Below are positions 35,053 through 43,992 of a DNA stretch of 64,000 bases, one piece after another. Within the stretch, counting starts at the first letter, position 1; each line of letters begins with the position of its first letter. Below the pieces are notes generated by a model. It worked only from the letters and a program-made list of their open reading frames with translations. It made no database searches and was not told where the DNA came from. Source of the stretch: Cyclobacteriaceae bacterium (GTDB taxonomy: Bacteria > Bacteroidota > Bacteroidia > Cytophagales > Cyclobacteriaceae); the NCBI GenBank assembly GCA_028281285.1, contig JANQKF010000025.1, positions 1 to 64,000 of the forward strand, given 5' to 3'. A program made the translations under genes and the position numbers.

Positions 35053-36135
35053 CTATTTCAATGCGGCCAATACCTTTCGCAGGATATTATATGATCGCCT
35101 TTGACCCGGACCTGGACCGTAAGCACTTGAAGTAAGGGCGATCACCATTTTCTGATCGGGAATTACTACCAAATGATTGCCACCACTTCCTGATGCGAAG
35201 AGATAGTCGAATGATTTGTTTCCAAAAGTTCGTTGTGATTTATACCACATGAGACCATAGTGGTCGGCTAGGGGAAACCATTTCGAAACTTCAGCGGAAT
35301 AGCTCTTTTTATTGATCAATGATTTAAGGTATTCCTGATCAATAATCTGCCGATTGTCCCATTTTCCTTCATTCAGAATAAGGACACCCAACTTGGCAAA
35401 GTCCAGGGTGTATAGATATAAGTTACCTGCCGCTCCAGTTTGGCCGGAAGTATTGGAATACCAATAGAATTGCGTAATTCCCAGGGGGTCAAATAACTTT
35501 TCTTGAGCATAATCCTTCAGGCTAATACCTGACGTCTCTTCAATCACAGCACCAATCAGTAAGGCATTAATATCAGCATATACCCACTTTTCCCCGGGAG
35601 TATTTACCAGAGGTACACTTAGCAAGTATTCCTTCCAATCATCCATGGCCATCCATTGGCCTGCTTGCCCCGGGGTTTCCGGTCGATCTGTATCTGCATC
35701 CAGACCAGAGGCCATATCCAGGAGATGCTTCAGCTTAATCTTCTTTAAATCACTGTTGATGTTAGGATACTTGTCTTTGGGGAAAAAAGAATAGACATCC
35801 TGTTCCAGGCTCTCAACTAAGCCTTCTTTGACAGCAATACCGAGCAAAATCGCGGTGATGCTCTTCCCAGCAGACCTGATATCATGAACGGTATTTCTCC
35901 AATAGGTCCAAAAATACTCTTCGATAACAAGCTTATTGTCTTTGATGACTACCAATCCGCGGAAATCCTTTGGGGGAGTGTCTATGATTAGTTGGATCAG
36001 ATTGTCTATAGAGTCTCGGTTAAAACCAGCGTCTTCTAAAGAAGTTTCTGACAGTTCCTGAATTACAGGTCTTCCAGACTGTCCGTAGGACTGAACATAA
36101 ATCGTTAGTGCGACAAGTAGGAGGGTAAATCTCAT
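35053..36135 (-). CDS. Serine hydrolase, class C beta-lactamase family
   Basis: Exported 360-residue protein of the beta-lactamase/transpeptidase-like family. Signal peptide MRFTLLLVALTIYVQSYGQ; catalytic SxxK is Ser88/Lys91 in SAGKSITA; the tyrosine motif is VYADINALL and the C-terminal fold has SGSGGNHLVVI. Such proteins may be esterases, D-amino peptidases or beta-lactamase relatives, and resistance should not be assumed. A paralogous family member is encoded at 49647-50954. It converges with the M43 protease gene, six bases apart. Confidence 0.85.
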   Translation of the reverse strand: MRFTLLLVALTIYVQSYGQSGRPVIQELSETSLEDAGFNRDSIDNLIQLIIDTPPKDFRGLVVIKDNKLVIEEYFWTYWRNTVHDIRSAGKSITAILLGIAVKEGLVESLEQDVYSFFPKDKYPNINSDLKKIKLKHLLDMASGLDADTDRPETPGQAGQWMAMDDWKEYLLSVPLVNTPGEKWVYADINALLIGAVIEETSGISLKDYAQEKLFDPLGITQFYWYSNTSGQTGAAGNLYLYTLDFAKLGVLILNEGKWDNRQIIDQEYLKSLINKKSYSAEVSKWFPLADHYGLMWYKSQRTFGNKSFDYLFASGSGGNHLVVIPDQKMVIALTSSAYGPGPGQRRSYNILRKVLAALK

Positions 36136-36174
36136 CGATAATTGGTAATAAGGTTGATCTTTTAAGAGATAGCA

Positions 36175-36651
36175 CTACTGAAGAAACGTTGCTTGATCTC
36201 TGGTCGATATTTTATCCAAGGCACTTTTCAGTTTATCCGGCTCAGGTGACCCTACCATGAAAGAGTTTTGTTTTCCATTCTTAAAGTACACGATCCGTAC
36301 AGCTTTTGGACCTTGAATGTTATAGAGATTACCCTGAGGTGTCATCCTAATCCCAAAGCCATAATAGAAAGGTGTTCTGATGATTTCGGTTCGTTCGAGT
36401 TGTTCAAGTTCAAAATCCATCTTAATCAGACCAATTCCATAAATGAGTTTTAAGGTGGACCCATCTAGGATTACGGTCAACTTGCAAAACAATGAAGTCA
36501 AACCGATAAAAATGATGGAGATCACGACAAAGAGCACAAAGGGTATCGGATTACTTCCCCATTGATAGATATAGGCTAATGCAAGTAAAGTGATTATTGG
36601 AGTTAAGAACAACAGTATGAACCAACCTATTTGTGATTTCTTATAGTCCAT
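36175..36651 (-). CDS. Small membrane protein with PH-like domain
   Basis: Unnamed 158-residue protein. Two hydrophobic helices at about residues 9-27 and 37-57 are followed by a soluble beta-rich part (TVILDGSTLKLIYGIGLIKMDFELEQLERTEI, then NIQGPKAVRIVYFKNGKQNSF). The strand pattern resembles bacterial PH-like domain proteins. Function is not known. It sits between the ECF sigma operon and the serine hydrolase gene, all on the minus strand. Confidence 0.7.
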   Translation of the reverse strand: MDYKKSQIGWFILLFLTPIITLLALAYIYQWGSNPIPFVLFVVISIIFIGLTSLFCKLTVILDGSTLKLIYGIGLIKMDFELEQLERTEIIRTPFYYGFGIRMTPQGNLYNIQGPKAVRIVYFKNGKQNSFMVGSPEPDKLKSALDKISTRDQATFLQ

Positions 36652-36701
36652 ATTCTGATCTAAAGTTAGTGCCTTTATTGGTCCAAAAATGAATTGGGGA
36701 G

Positions 36702-36998
36702 TTACCTCTTATTGCCGCTAAATATACCAAACAGCCTTCTTAGGAGTCGTGAAATAGCACTAAGATCTTTGTTGATAGCATCCTTCTCGAATTGACTAAC
36801 CATTCCTTTAGTTTGACTCCAGTTGGTCCTGAGTAAAGCCAAATCCGAGTCGATCGCCTCTTTTTCAAATTTACTGGTTTTGGCTTTCAGCTCATCCAAC
36901 AATCTATCCATTTGAATGTTGATGTTCCTTCCATGCCCTGAGTTGTTCCAGATCTCTTTTAGTGTTTGCCAACCAAATTCTTCTTTTCTGTTTTGCAT
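36702..36998 (-). CDS. Small protein with internal repeat, after the ECF sigma gene
   Basis: 98-residue hydrophilic protein, one base after the ECF sigma factor stop, so it is surely co-transcribed. It has a short internal repeat: SKFEKEAIDSDLALL (about 42-56) and SQFEKDAINKDLSAI (about 67-81), each with FEKxAIxxDL. It is basic at the C-terminus. Position suggests a sigma-factor partner, but it lacks the usual anti-sigma zinc or membrane parts. Family not recognised. Confidence 0.75.
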   Translation of the reverse strand: MQNRKEEFGWQTLKEIWNNSGHGRNINIQMDRLLDELKAKTSKFEKEAIDSDLALLRTNWSQTKGMVSQFEKDAINKDLSAISRLLRRLFGIFSGNKR

Positions 36999-36999
36999 T

Positions 37000-37503
37000 T
37001 TATTTCAGTTTAGAGGTAATACAATTCAATAATTTCTTACGAATTCGTTTCATCTTGACCGCAATGTGGTTTTCAGTCAACCCGGTGATGTTCGAAATTT
37101 CTTTGTAGGACCGTTCGTCCAGAGATAGAATCACTATGGATTGGTCTAATTCTTCAAGTGCCTGAATGCAGCCTTTAAGTGCCATGAATTGCGCTTCTTG
37201 ATGATCTTCCGGAACAGGACTGACTGGTTCAAATCGAATGGCCTCCAATCCAATGGTATGACTGCGCTTCTCAGACTTGGTTTTATGTCTTAGACAGACA
37301 TTTAATGCAATTCTATACACCCAGGTGTTGGCATTGGATTTACCTTGAAAGGAGGAGTAAGCCGTCCAAACATGAGCAATCACTTCCTGGAAAAGATCCT
37401 CTGGTTCAACAGGTGTGGAGGCATAGATTTTGCAGATTCTGAAGATGCTCTTTTTGTTGTTTTCAAGAAGCTGCTCAAAAGTTACGTTTCGCTGTTCTGC
37501 CAT
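37000..37503 (-). CDS. ECF-type RNA polymerase sigma factor
   Basis: Sigma-70 family, extracytoplasmic function type, 167 residues. Region 2 is seen in FRICKIYASTPVEPEDLFQEVIAHVWTAYSSFQG and NANTWVYRIALNVCLRHK; region 4 in SLDERSYKEISNITGLTENHIAVKMKRIRKKLLN. No anti-sigma gene of a known class follows. The next gene starts one base after its stop. The signal that releases the sigma factor is not visible. Confidence 0.92.
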   Translation of the reverse strand: MAEQRNVTFEQLLENNKKSIFRICKIYASTPVEPEDLFQEVIAHVWTAYSSFQGKSNANTWVYRIALNVCLRHKTKSEKRSHTIGLEAIRFEPVSPVPEDHQEAQFMALKGCIQALEELDQSIVILSLDERSYKEISNITGLTENHIAVKMKRIRKKLLNCITSKLK

Positions 37504-37625
37504 TTAATCTTTGCTTGTCTCTATACTATTAGTTACAAGAGCCAATAAAATATGACAAGGAAGTGATATTTTTTTTAACCACTTAATACCGGCTTATATA
37601 ATGGGCTAGTTCAAAATATATGATT

Positions 37626-37651
37626 CATGGAAATATTTTCCTTGGAAAATA
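37626..37651. promoter_or_regulatory. Operator-like inverted repeat at the marR promoter
   Basis: TATTTTCC (37634-37641) and GGAAAATA (37644-37651) are perfect eight-base arms around two bases, covering the -33 element. The left part contains CATGGAAATATTT (37626-37638). A near-copy, CATGGTAAATATTT, is found at 38163-38176 before the DoxX-like gene. Confidence 0.5.
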
Positions 37652-37672
37652 AAATATTGATAGATAATTTTG
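37642..37672 (+). promoter_or_regulatory. Bacteroidota-type promoter of the marR gene
   Basis: TTG at 37642-37644, 20 bp, then exact TAATTTTG at 37665-37672. It overlaps the operator-like inverted repeat at 37634-37651 and starts transcription near 37676, about 15 bases before the ATG at 37691. This also rules out a TTG start at 37670. Confidence 0.72.
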
Positions 37673-37690
37673 TCAACTACAATTACCTAT

Positions 37691-38140
37691 ATGGCCAAGA
37701 TTGATTCGGAAATAAAATCAGCACTCGTTAATGACAAACACCGATTTGTGACCAATTTGGTGTTCACGGCAAACTGGGTGCAGAATACTTTCATTGAGGA
37801 GTTAAAGCCATTTGGGATCTCGCCACAGCAATACAATATCCTAAGAGTGTTGAAAGCAGAAGGAGGGTGGACCGCCATGTCAGACGTAAAAGACGGTTTG
37901 TTGGAAAAAGCACCTAATGCTACTCGTTTGGCGGATAAGTTGCTTGGAAAAGGATTGATTGACCGTAAAGGAAGTGAGACCGATAGAAGAGTGGTCTACA
38001 TCAAAATCACTAAATCTGGCTCAAGTCTTATGGAAGAAATCAATCAAATGGAGAGTACGATTCAAAAGGCCTTGAATAAAAATCTTACAATTAAGGATGC
38101 CAAGTATGTGAGTGAGGTTTTGGACAAATTTAGAGGCTAA
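37691..38140 (+). CDS. MarR family transcriptional regulator
   Basis: Winged-helix dimer of 149 residues. The wHTH region is ISPQQYNILRVLKAEGGWTAM and the wing RKGSETDRRVVYIKITKSG. Such repressors usually sense a small phenolic or oxidant ligand. The start is the ATG at 37691. It lies upstream of a DoxX-like membrane gene, 67 bases on, and both have the CATGG(T)AAATATTT motif in front, so it likely regulates itself and that gene. Confidence 0.9.
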   Translation: MAKIDSEIKSALVNDKHRFVTNLVFTANWVQNTFIEELKPFGISPQQYNILRVLKAEGGWTAMSDVKDGLLEKAPNATRLADKLLGKGLIDRKGSETDRRVVYIKITKSGSSLMEEINQMESTIQKALNKNLTIKDAKYVSEVLDKFRG

Positions 38141-38152
38141 AAAATTTTCAAT

Positions 38153-38190
38153 AAATATTTGTCATGGTAAATATTTACAAGGTATATAAT
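38153..38190 (+). promoter_or_regulatory. Control region of the DoxX-like gene
   Basis: Contains AAATATTT twice (38153-38160 and 38169-38176), the second within CATGGTAAATATTT. A weak promoter is TTTG at 38158-38161, 21 bp, TATATAAT at 38183-38190. The repeats sit where the -33 element would be, so MarR binding there would block transcription. Confidence 0.4.
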
Positions 38191-38207
38191 AAAATAAATA
38201 TCAAACT

Positions 38208-38585
38208 ATGAAGAAAAGGGATCTTATTATTTACAGAGTGGTGACCGGGATTTTTACTGCACATATGCTCTTTACCGTCTTCGCTTATTTTGCTATGCAC
38301 GACATGGTAAGCGAGACTTTTGAATCATTGGGTGTTCCGACAGCGCTCATTTACCCATTGGCTGTTGCCAAGGTACTTGGTCTGATTGCCATTTGGACCG
38401 ATAAATCCAGATTACTTAAGGAACTGGCTTATCTCGGCTTTGCGCTGGATTTTATCATGGCGATCGCAACTCACCTTATGGCCAAAGATGGGGGTGCTGG
38501 AGGCGCTGCCGTTGCCCTTGTTTTGCTGACTGTTAGCTACTTCTACCACCGAAGGGTATTTGGAAAGAAAGAGACGTTTGGTTAA
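38208..38585 (+). CDS. DoxX-like membrane protein
   Basis: 125-residue four-helix membrane protein of the DoxX-like family: LIIYRVVTGIFTAHMLFTVFAYF, VPTALIYPLAVAKVLGLIAIW, ELAYLGFALDFIMAIATHLM and AVALVLLTVSYFYHRRVFG. DoxX relatives take part in redox balance but the detailed role of the family is unsettled. It follows marR and shares its operator-like motif. The terminator at 38665-38696 ends the transcript. Confidence 0.85.
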   Translation: MKKRDLIIYRVVTGIFTAHMLFTVFAYFAMHDMVSETFESLGVPTALIYPLAVAKVLGLIAIWTDKSRLLKELAYLGFALDFIMAIATHLMAKDGGAGGAAVALVLLTVSYFYHRRVFGKKETFG

Positions 38586-38664
38586 GCCTGATCCACTGGA
38601 TTTGGTCATTCTGCACCTGGAACGGAACTTTAATAAAAACGTCATATTGAAGGAATAATGACTA

Positions 38665-38696
38665 AGAAATCCCCTATAACATTTGGGGATTTCTTC
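38665..38696 (+). terminator. Terminator of the marR-doxX operon
   Basis: Perfect 11-base-pair stem, AAGAAATCCCC (38665-38675) with GGGGATTTCTT (38686-38696), loop of ten. The pyrimidine-rich tail on the + strand is TTCTTCTTC-like. It lies between convergent transcription units and can serve both. Confidence 0.82.
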
Positions 38697-38795
38697 TTCC
38701 GGTTCTTCGTGCCCCTAATGACATAGGTAATAAGATGTGATTCACTCCATAGCTCAGACACAAGCGTTCGGAGTAATATTTGTGATCTCTAAGTT

Positions 38796-41390
38796 CTACT
38801 CCGATCTCAGAATATCCACCGGGTTTGTTCGGCTTGCCCGAAAGGTCTGAGTGGCTGAGAGCAACCCTGCCAATACCATGATCACTACACCGATAATTAT
38901 GAAAGGAAGGATGCTCAAAGTAATTCCATAGGCATAGTTCTCCAATTGGCTTTTTATAATATACCAAGCCAGGGGAGTCGAAAGCAAGAATCCGGCAAGA
39001 ATCAGGAGTTGGAATCTGCCAGCCACTGATCTCATTAATGAGAAGCCACTCGCACCTAAGACTTTTCTGATACTCAGTTCTTTAAGTCTGCTGCTGGTCA
39101 GAAAATACATTAGTCCAATCTGACCAAGCCCGGCAATGACAATAGCCAGGACTGAAAAAAAGGTCAATACTTTGGAGAAGCGCTGTTCCTTAGAATACAT
39201 ATCACTAGTTACACTGCTGAGTGAGAGTACTTCCACGGGGTAATTTGGTTCGAAATCATTCCATTTTCTTTCTATCGAAGTAATCGTTTCAGAAAGATTA
39301 TCACCTGTTACCTTGAGAGACATTTTAGTTTGTCTTTCCGTAACAATCATGGCCATAGGCTCTACGGGCAAATGCAGTGATTTTATATGAAAATCCTTTA
39401 CGACTCCGATGACTGTGCCATTTTCAAATTCGCCAGGAATATCGAAATGTCTACCAATGGGGTTACTCCAGCTAAGGTCATTGGCAAGTTTTTCGTTGAT
39501 CACCACACCGTATTTGTCAGTTGCTATGTCCTCTGAGAAAAAGCGTCCCTGTGTCATTTCCAGATTATAGACTTGATTAAAGTCATAGTCTCCCATCATG
39601 AAAACAGCTGCAATGATATCTTCATTTTCAGAAACACCTTCTGGTTTGACGTTGTAAGTGCCTATTCCCAACCCAGGCACATTTCGACTTAGCGAGATAC
39701 TTTCTATTGACGGAATGCCAAGTAGTTCATTTTTGAAAGCCAAAGCCTGTTTCGAAACATTCGGACCATCCAGCCTTAACGATAAGATTGACTCTGGTTC
39801 GTAGCCAAGGTCATAATCACTAATAAACTTAAGCTGCTTGTAGTTGAAAAAGGTAACGGTGATGATGGTAGAAGAGAGGAGGAATTGGAAAATAATCAAA
39901 CTGCTTCTTATTCCACCTAGCTTCATTTTGAGTTCAGTTCCGGACGGAGTAATTCTTTTATTAATGATTTTGGCCGATAGGAGGTAGAATCCGGTAAGAA
40001 TGGGTACAACGATGGCCAAAAGTAGGACCGTTTTTGTCGTCCAAGGATTTAAGAGGTCTGAAAACTGAAGCTCACCCACAAATAAAACTAGCCTGTTCCA
40101 GACCAAGTAGATTGCAACAGTGGCAAGCAACACGGCCAATATTAGCTTGATAAAGGCTTCAAGAATAAACTGTCCGTAAATGGCCCTGCTTGAGGCACCC
40201 AAAAGATTTTTGATAGCTACCCCCTTTGCATCGATCATTCTCCCAATTGAGGAAAGGTTCATAAAATTGATAACCACAAGTACCAAGATCACCAGAGCAA
40301 CAGCCCATAAAATTTGATTGGCTTTATGATTGCCCGACTTCATTTTGTCATTGTAGAGCAATTGTGAGGAATGAGCATATATGTCACTAAAATTTTGGAA
40401 ATAAAGCTTGTAAGTATCTTCTCTCTCTGGTAGATACTTATGCATAAAGTTTTCCATATCAGATTCCAGAGCGGGCAATTGACTCATGTCATTCAAGACG
40501 GCATAAGTGTAAACCATCTGAGGAAACCATCGTTTCAGCCAAGTGATGCCAACATCATTTAAAACATCCAACGGCATAATGGCATCAAACTGAATGTGTG
40601 AATCTGGTCGGGCCTTGACGATACCTGTGACTAAAAGGTCGCTTCCTTTGAATCCCTTGATGGTTTGGCCTATTGGAGATCTGTCACTTATAAGGCTGCC
40701 GGCCAGTGATTCTGTGAGTATAATTGAGCGATTGTTGTTGAAAACACTGGATTTGTCACCTTGAACCAACTCAAAGTCAAAGACATCAAAGAAGTTCTTG
40801 TCCACGAAAAGTAGTCGCTTGCTTTTGATTGAGGTCTCATTATACTGAAGAACCTCATCATTAAACCAGGGGAGAAGGCGGACGGTGCTTTCCACGTTTG
40901 GGTAATCGGCCAATAGTGCTTGGGCCATTGGTCCGGATGTTAATGGATGATCTTCAATACTGCCATCCAGATTGAGTACGTGTTTATTTAGTCTTACAAG
41001 CTTGTCCGATTGTTGATGAAATTGATCGATCTGAGCTTCTTTGTAGAGATAGGTCAGGATGACCAGGAGAGAGAATATTCCGAGACTAAGTCCCAAGGTG
41101 TTCAATATGGAGAACGTTGGTTTCTTTCTGAATTTTCGGTAGGAGTGGATGAAGGTTGTCATAAATTGAAGTTTTTGAGTTTTGATTAATTTTTTAATCA
41201 GGTTTGGGCGAATCAGTTTGATGACTTCCCGATTGTATTGTTTGCGTGCTTGGCAAATGTTCGAGGACAAGACCGTGTCCTCAAAGGATTCTTCTAGGTC
41301 TCCCTCAATCTCTTCCAGATATTCCGGGCGAAGGAGCCAACGAAGCAGTTTACGAGACCAACGAGGTATGTCTGCTTCAGTATTATTCAT
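38796..41390 (-). CDS. MacB/FtsX-like ABC transporter permease (fourth of array)
   Basis: 864-residue membrane protein, the most divergent of four paralogues. An N-terminal permease prefix (WSRKLLRWLLRPEYLEEIEG) is followed by one membrane helix near residue 95, a periplasmic MacB-like domain, three FtsX helices near 360-460, a second MacB-like domain and three C-terminal helices with ELSIRKVLGASGFSL. The end is VDILRSE, against LRNE in the others. FtsX-type permeases need a separate ATPase, which is not encoded nearby. It overlaps the upstream paralogue by eight bases. The substrate is unknown; peptide or lipid extrusion would fit the type. Confidence 0.9.
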   Translation of the reverse strand: MNNTEADIPRWSRKLLRWLLRPEYLEEIEGDLEESFEDTVLSSNICQARKQYNREVIKLIRPNLIKKLIKTQKLQFMTTFIHSYRKFRKKPTFSILNTLGLSLGIFSLLVILTYLYKEAQIDQFHQQSDKLVRLNKHVLNLDGSIEDHPLTSGPMAQALLADYPNVESTVRLLPWFNDEVLQYNETSIKSKRLLFVDKNFFDVFDFELVQGDKSSVFNNNRSIILTESLAGSLISDRSPIGQTIKGFKGSDLLVTGIVKARPDSHIQFDAIMPLDVLNDVGITWLKRWFPQMVYTYAVLNDMSQLPALESDMENFMHKYLPEREDTYKLYFQNFSDIYAHSSQLLYNDKMKSGNHKANQILWAVALVILVLVVINFMNLSSIGRMIDAKGVAIKNLLGASSRAIYGQFILEAFIKLILAVLLATVAIYLVWNRLVLFVGELQFSDLLNPWTTKTVLLLAIVVPILTGFYLLSAKIINKRITPSGTELKMKLGGIRSSLIIFQFLLSSTIITVTFFNYKQLKFISDYDLGYEPESILSLRLDGPNVSKQALAFKNELLGIPSIESISLSRNVPGLGIGTYNVKPEGVSENEDIIAAVFMMGDYDFNQVYNLEMTQGRFFSEDIATDKYGVVINEKLANDLSWSNPIGRHFDIPGEFENGTVIGVVKDFHIKSLHLPVEPMAMIVTERQTKMSLKVTGDNLSETITSIERKWNDFEPNYPVEVLSLSSVTSDMYSKEQRFSKVLTFFSVLAIVIAGLGQIGLMYFLTSSRLKELSIRKVLGASGFSLMRSVAGRFQLLILAGFLLSTPLAWYIIKSQLENYAYGITLSILPFIIIGVVIMVLAGLLSATQTFRASRTNPVDILRSE

Positions 41391-43992
41391 TTCTCAAGCA
41401 TTTGGCAGGATTCACAGAGGCGGCCTTGAACGTTTGCAATCCAACTGTGAACCATGCTATGGCTAATGAAAGAACGCCTGCCAACGTGAAAATCCACCAA
41501 TTCAGTTCTGTTGCGTATGCAAAATTATCAAGCCAATCACTTGTGAAATAATAGCTTAGCGGGAGTCCGATGAGAATAGCTATCATCACAATTTTCCCGA
41601 ATTCATTGGTGAGTAACATGATGATTTTTAATCTGCTTGAACCTAAGATTTTTCGAATTCCAATTTCCTTAATTCTGCGTTCTGCAGTGAACGTGGCTAA
41701 TCCTAAAAGGCCTAAACATGAAATGATTATAGCCACAATTGTAAAATATTTGGATAATGTGCTGATTCGTTGTTCTGAAATGTAAACAGCCTGGTGTTCA
41801 TCATCCACGAAAGAAGGGGAGAATGGATAAATTGGATTAAAGCTATCATAGATCTCCTGGATTTTGGCAATTGTTGCCGCTTGAGATTCAGGGTGAATCT
41901 TCACCAGGATATCCCAACCTTGAGGCACGAAGCGAATAATGGTTGGCTCCATTTTTTCGTATAAGGAGCGCATCTTAAAATTTTCAACAATGCCAATTAC
42001 CTGTTTTTCTAAATCGCCATCCATAATGGTTTGGCCTACAATGTTTTCAATTCCAATAATATCGGCAGCCGCCTGATTTATAATCAGTTTTGAACTTTCA
42101 TCACCGAAGTCTCTAGAAAAGCTTCGTCCTTCGATTACATTGATGCCCAGTGTTTCTATAAAGTCATAACCTACCTGTGGCCTGCCGAATCGAATTAGTT
42201 CATTTTCAGCTGGATTGCCCCATGAAAAACCACGGCCAGCACCATTCATCTCAACTATGCTTCCTCCGTATTGATAGGTAGCATTGATTACTCCTGCAAT
42301 AGTTTTGAGTTCGTTGAGAAAGCTTTTTCTATCGTCTTCATTTCTAATGCTCATGGCGAAGTGAATGACATTGTCGCGATTATAACCCATATCAGCATTC
42401 TGGATAAAACTAATCTGTTTGTTGATGACAAGTACCCCTGAAATAAAGAGAACGGATATTACAAACTGAAGAATGACGAGCCCTCTACGAATCCAGAGAT
42501 CTCCAAATGTACTATTCAATTTGCCTTTTAATACCGCAATTGGCTTGAAACTGGATAGGTAAAAGGAAGGGTAGGCTCCAGCCAAAAATACAACCAATAC
42601 AATCGCACCAATGATAGGAGCGATTACCGAACTATTGAGATTTACTTCCAATTGCTTGGCGGTGATAGTGTTCATAACTGGAAGCAGTGAGGCTATCATT
42701 AACGATGCGAATGCTGAAGCGATAAGGACCATCAAGAGCGCCTCGGTCATGAACTGGGTTACCAGTCCTGAGCGCTTCACTCCAAATACCTTTTTTACAC
42801 CCACTTCTTTCATCTTTCGTGACGCCTGAGCTGTTGAAAGATTCATGAAATTAATGCAGGCAATAAGCAAAATGAATATACCTACTATGGTGAGCAGCCG
42901 CACATAAGCAATTCTACCTCCCGAGGGCAAGCCGTTTTTGAATTCCCCATTTAGGTATCTGGAGGAATATTTTTGTAGGAATAATTCGTTTCCTTCTTGA
43001 TCAGGCTTATCCGCTAAGAAGTATTTCAACTTGCTATTGAAGGCCTTAACATCTGTTTCTTGCTTAAGCGTTAGGTAGGTATAAACCCCATCAGCCGACC
43101 ATTCGTTAAGCCAATCTACATTATCGAAGACCGTTTGATAGTTGATAACAAAATCAAATTGGACTGTTGAATTTTTTGGTGGATCAGCGATGATTCCCGT
43201 TATCACTTTAGAATTCATCAACTTACGATGGCTCTTCAAATCCTTGCCAATTAGATTATCAGTGGTATTGAACAGGGACATTGCAAGTGATTCGGTTAGC
43301 ACAATGTCATTTGGAGTTGTAAGTAGTCTGTTTGGGTCTCCGGCAACTAAAGGGTAGGTGAATACATCAAAGAAGTCGCTGCTGGCAAAAAGACCATCTA
43401 CTTCAATGCTCTTTTCACCATAAGTGAGTATTCCGTGTGAACCCACTCCACCGCTATTGTTTACTGTCACTGCGTGTTCTATTTCAGGCAATTCATCAAT
43501 CAGTGCATTGGCTAACAAGGCTGGTGAACCGGGATCGGTAATAATCCCATCTGGGTAGACCTTATTTTTAATCACCTGGTAGAGACGATCATCCTTCTCA
43601 TGAAATTTATCCACGTTCTTTTCATCCATAACCCATAGAAAAATGAGCAAAGAGGCAGCTAGTCCGGTAGATAGACCAATCAAGTTGATCAGAAAGGTGG
43701 TCTTATGTCTTCTAAAACCACGAAGGGTAATGATAATGTTGTGTTGTAACATGCCGAGATAATTGAGTTTTTCTGTTTTTATTAACCTTTTGGTAAGTGT
43801 AGGACGCATTGCCTTAAACACCTCCTTGCTATAAAGCCATCTGGCTTTTTTGACCGAGTATTTTTCGAGATAATCATCAAAGACTTCGTCTATGTCCCCT
43901 TCGATTTCCTCCAGGTACTCCTTTCTAAGAAAGAAGCGGAGCAACCGTTGTGACCATCGGGGTGGACGAATTTCTTTGGACTGATTATTCAT
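41383..43992 (-). CDS. MacB/FtsX-like ABC transporter permease (third of array)
   Basis: 869-residue paralogue of the flanking genes. Prefix domain PPRWSQRLLRFFLRKEYLEE, then KTTFLINLIGLSTGLAASLL as first membrane helix, two periplasmic MacB-like domains, the FtsX block ASRKMKEVGVKKVFGVKR and the C-terminal RRIKEIGIRKILGSSRLKI. It ends CLRNE. It overlaps both neighbours by eight bases (ATGAATAA at each end). No ATPase domain is present. Role as for the array: an exporter permease whose ATPase must be supplied from elsewhere. Confidence 0.9.
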   Translation of the reverse strand: MNNQSKEIRPPRWSQRLLRFFLRKEYLEEIEGDIDEVFDDYLEKYSVKKARWLYSKEVFKAMRPTLTKRLIKTEKLNYLGMLQHNIIITLRGFRRHKTTFLINLIGLSTGLAASLLIFLWVMDEKNVDKFHEKDDRLYQVIKNKVYPDGIITDPGSPALLANALIDELPEIEHAVTVNNSGGVGSHGILTYGEKSIEVDGLFASSDFFDVFTYPLVAGDPNRLLTTPNDIVLTESLAMSLFNTTDNLIGKDLKSHRKLMNSKVITGIIADPPKNSTVQFDFVINYQTVFDNVDWLNEWSADGVYTYLTLKQETDVKAFNSKLKYFLADKPDQEGNELFLQKYSSRYLNGEFKNGLPSGGRIAYVRLLTIVGIFILLIACINFMNLSTAQASRKMKEVGVKKVFGVKRSGLVTQFMTEALLMVLIASAFASLMIASLLPVMNTITAKQLEVNLNSSVIAPIIGAIVLVVFLAGAYPSFYLSSFKPIAVLKGKLNSTFGDLWIRRGLVILQFVISVLFISGVLVINKQISFIQNADMGYNRDNVIHFAMSIRNEDDRKSFLNELKTIAGVINATYQYGGSIVEMNGAGRGFSWGNPAENELIRFGRPQVGYDFIETLGINVIEGRSFSRDFGDESSKLIINQAAADIIGIENIVGQTIMDGDLEKQVIGIVENFKMRSLYEKMEPTIIRFVPQGWDILVKIHPESQAATIAKIQEIYDSFNPIYPFSPSFVDDEHQAVYISEQRISTLSKYFTIVAIIISCLGLLGLATFTAERRIKEIGIRKILGSSRLKIIMLLTNEFGKIVMIAILIGLPLSYYFTSDWLDNFAYATELNWWIFTLAGVLSLAIAWFTVGLQTFKAASVNPAKCLRNE

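Noticed and set aside
37670-37690. TTG start of the MarR gene at 37670
   Set aside because: It lies before the predicted transcription start, inside the -7 element; ATG 37691 is preferred.
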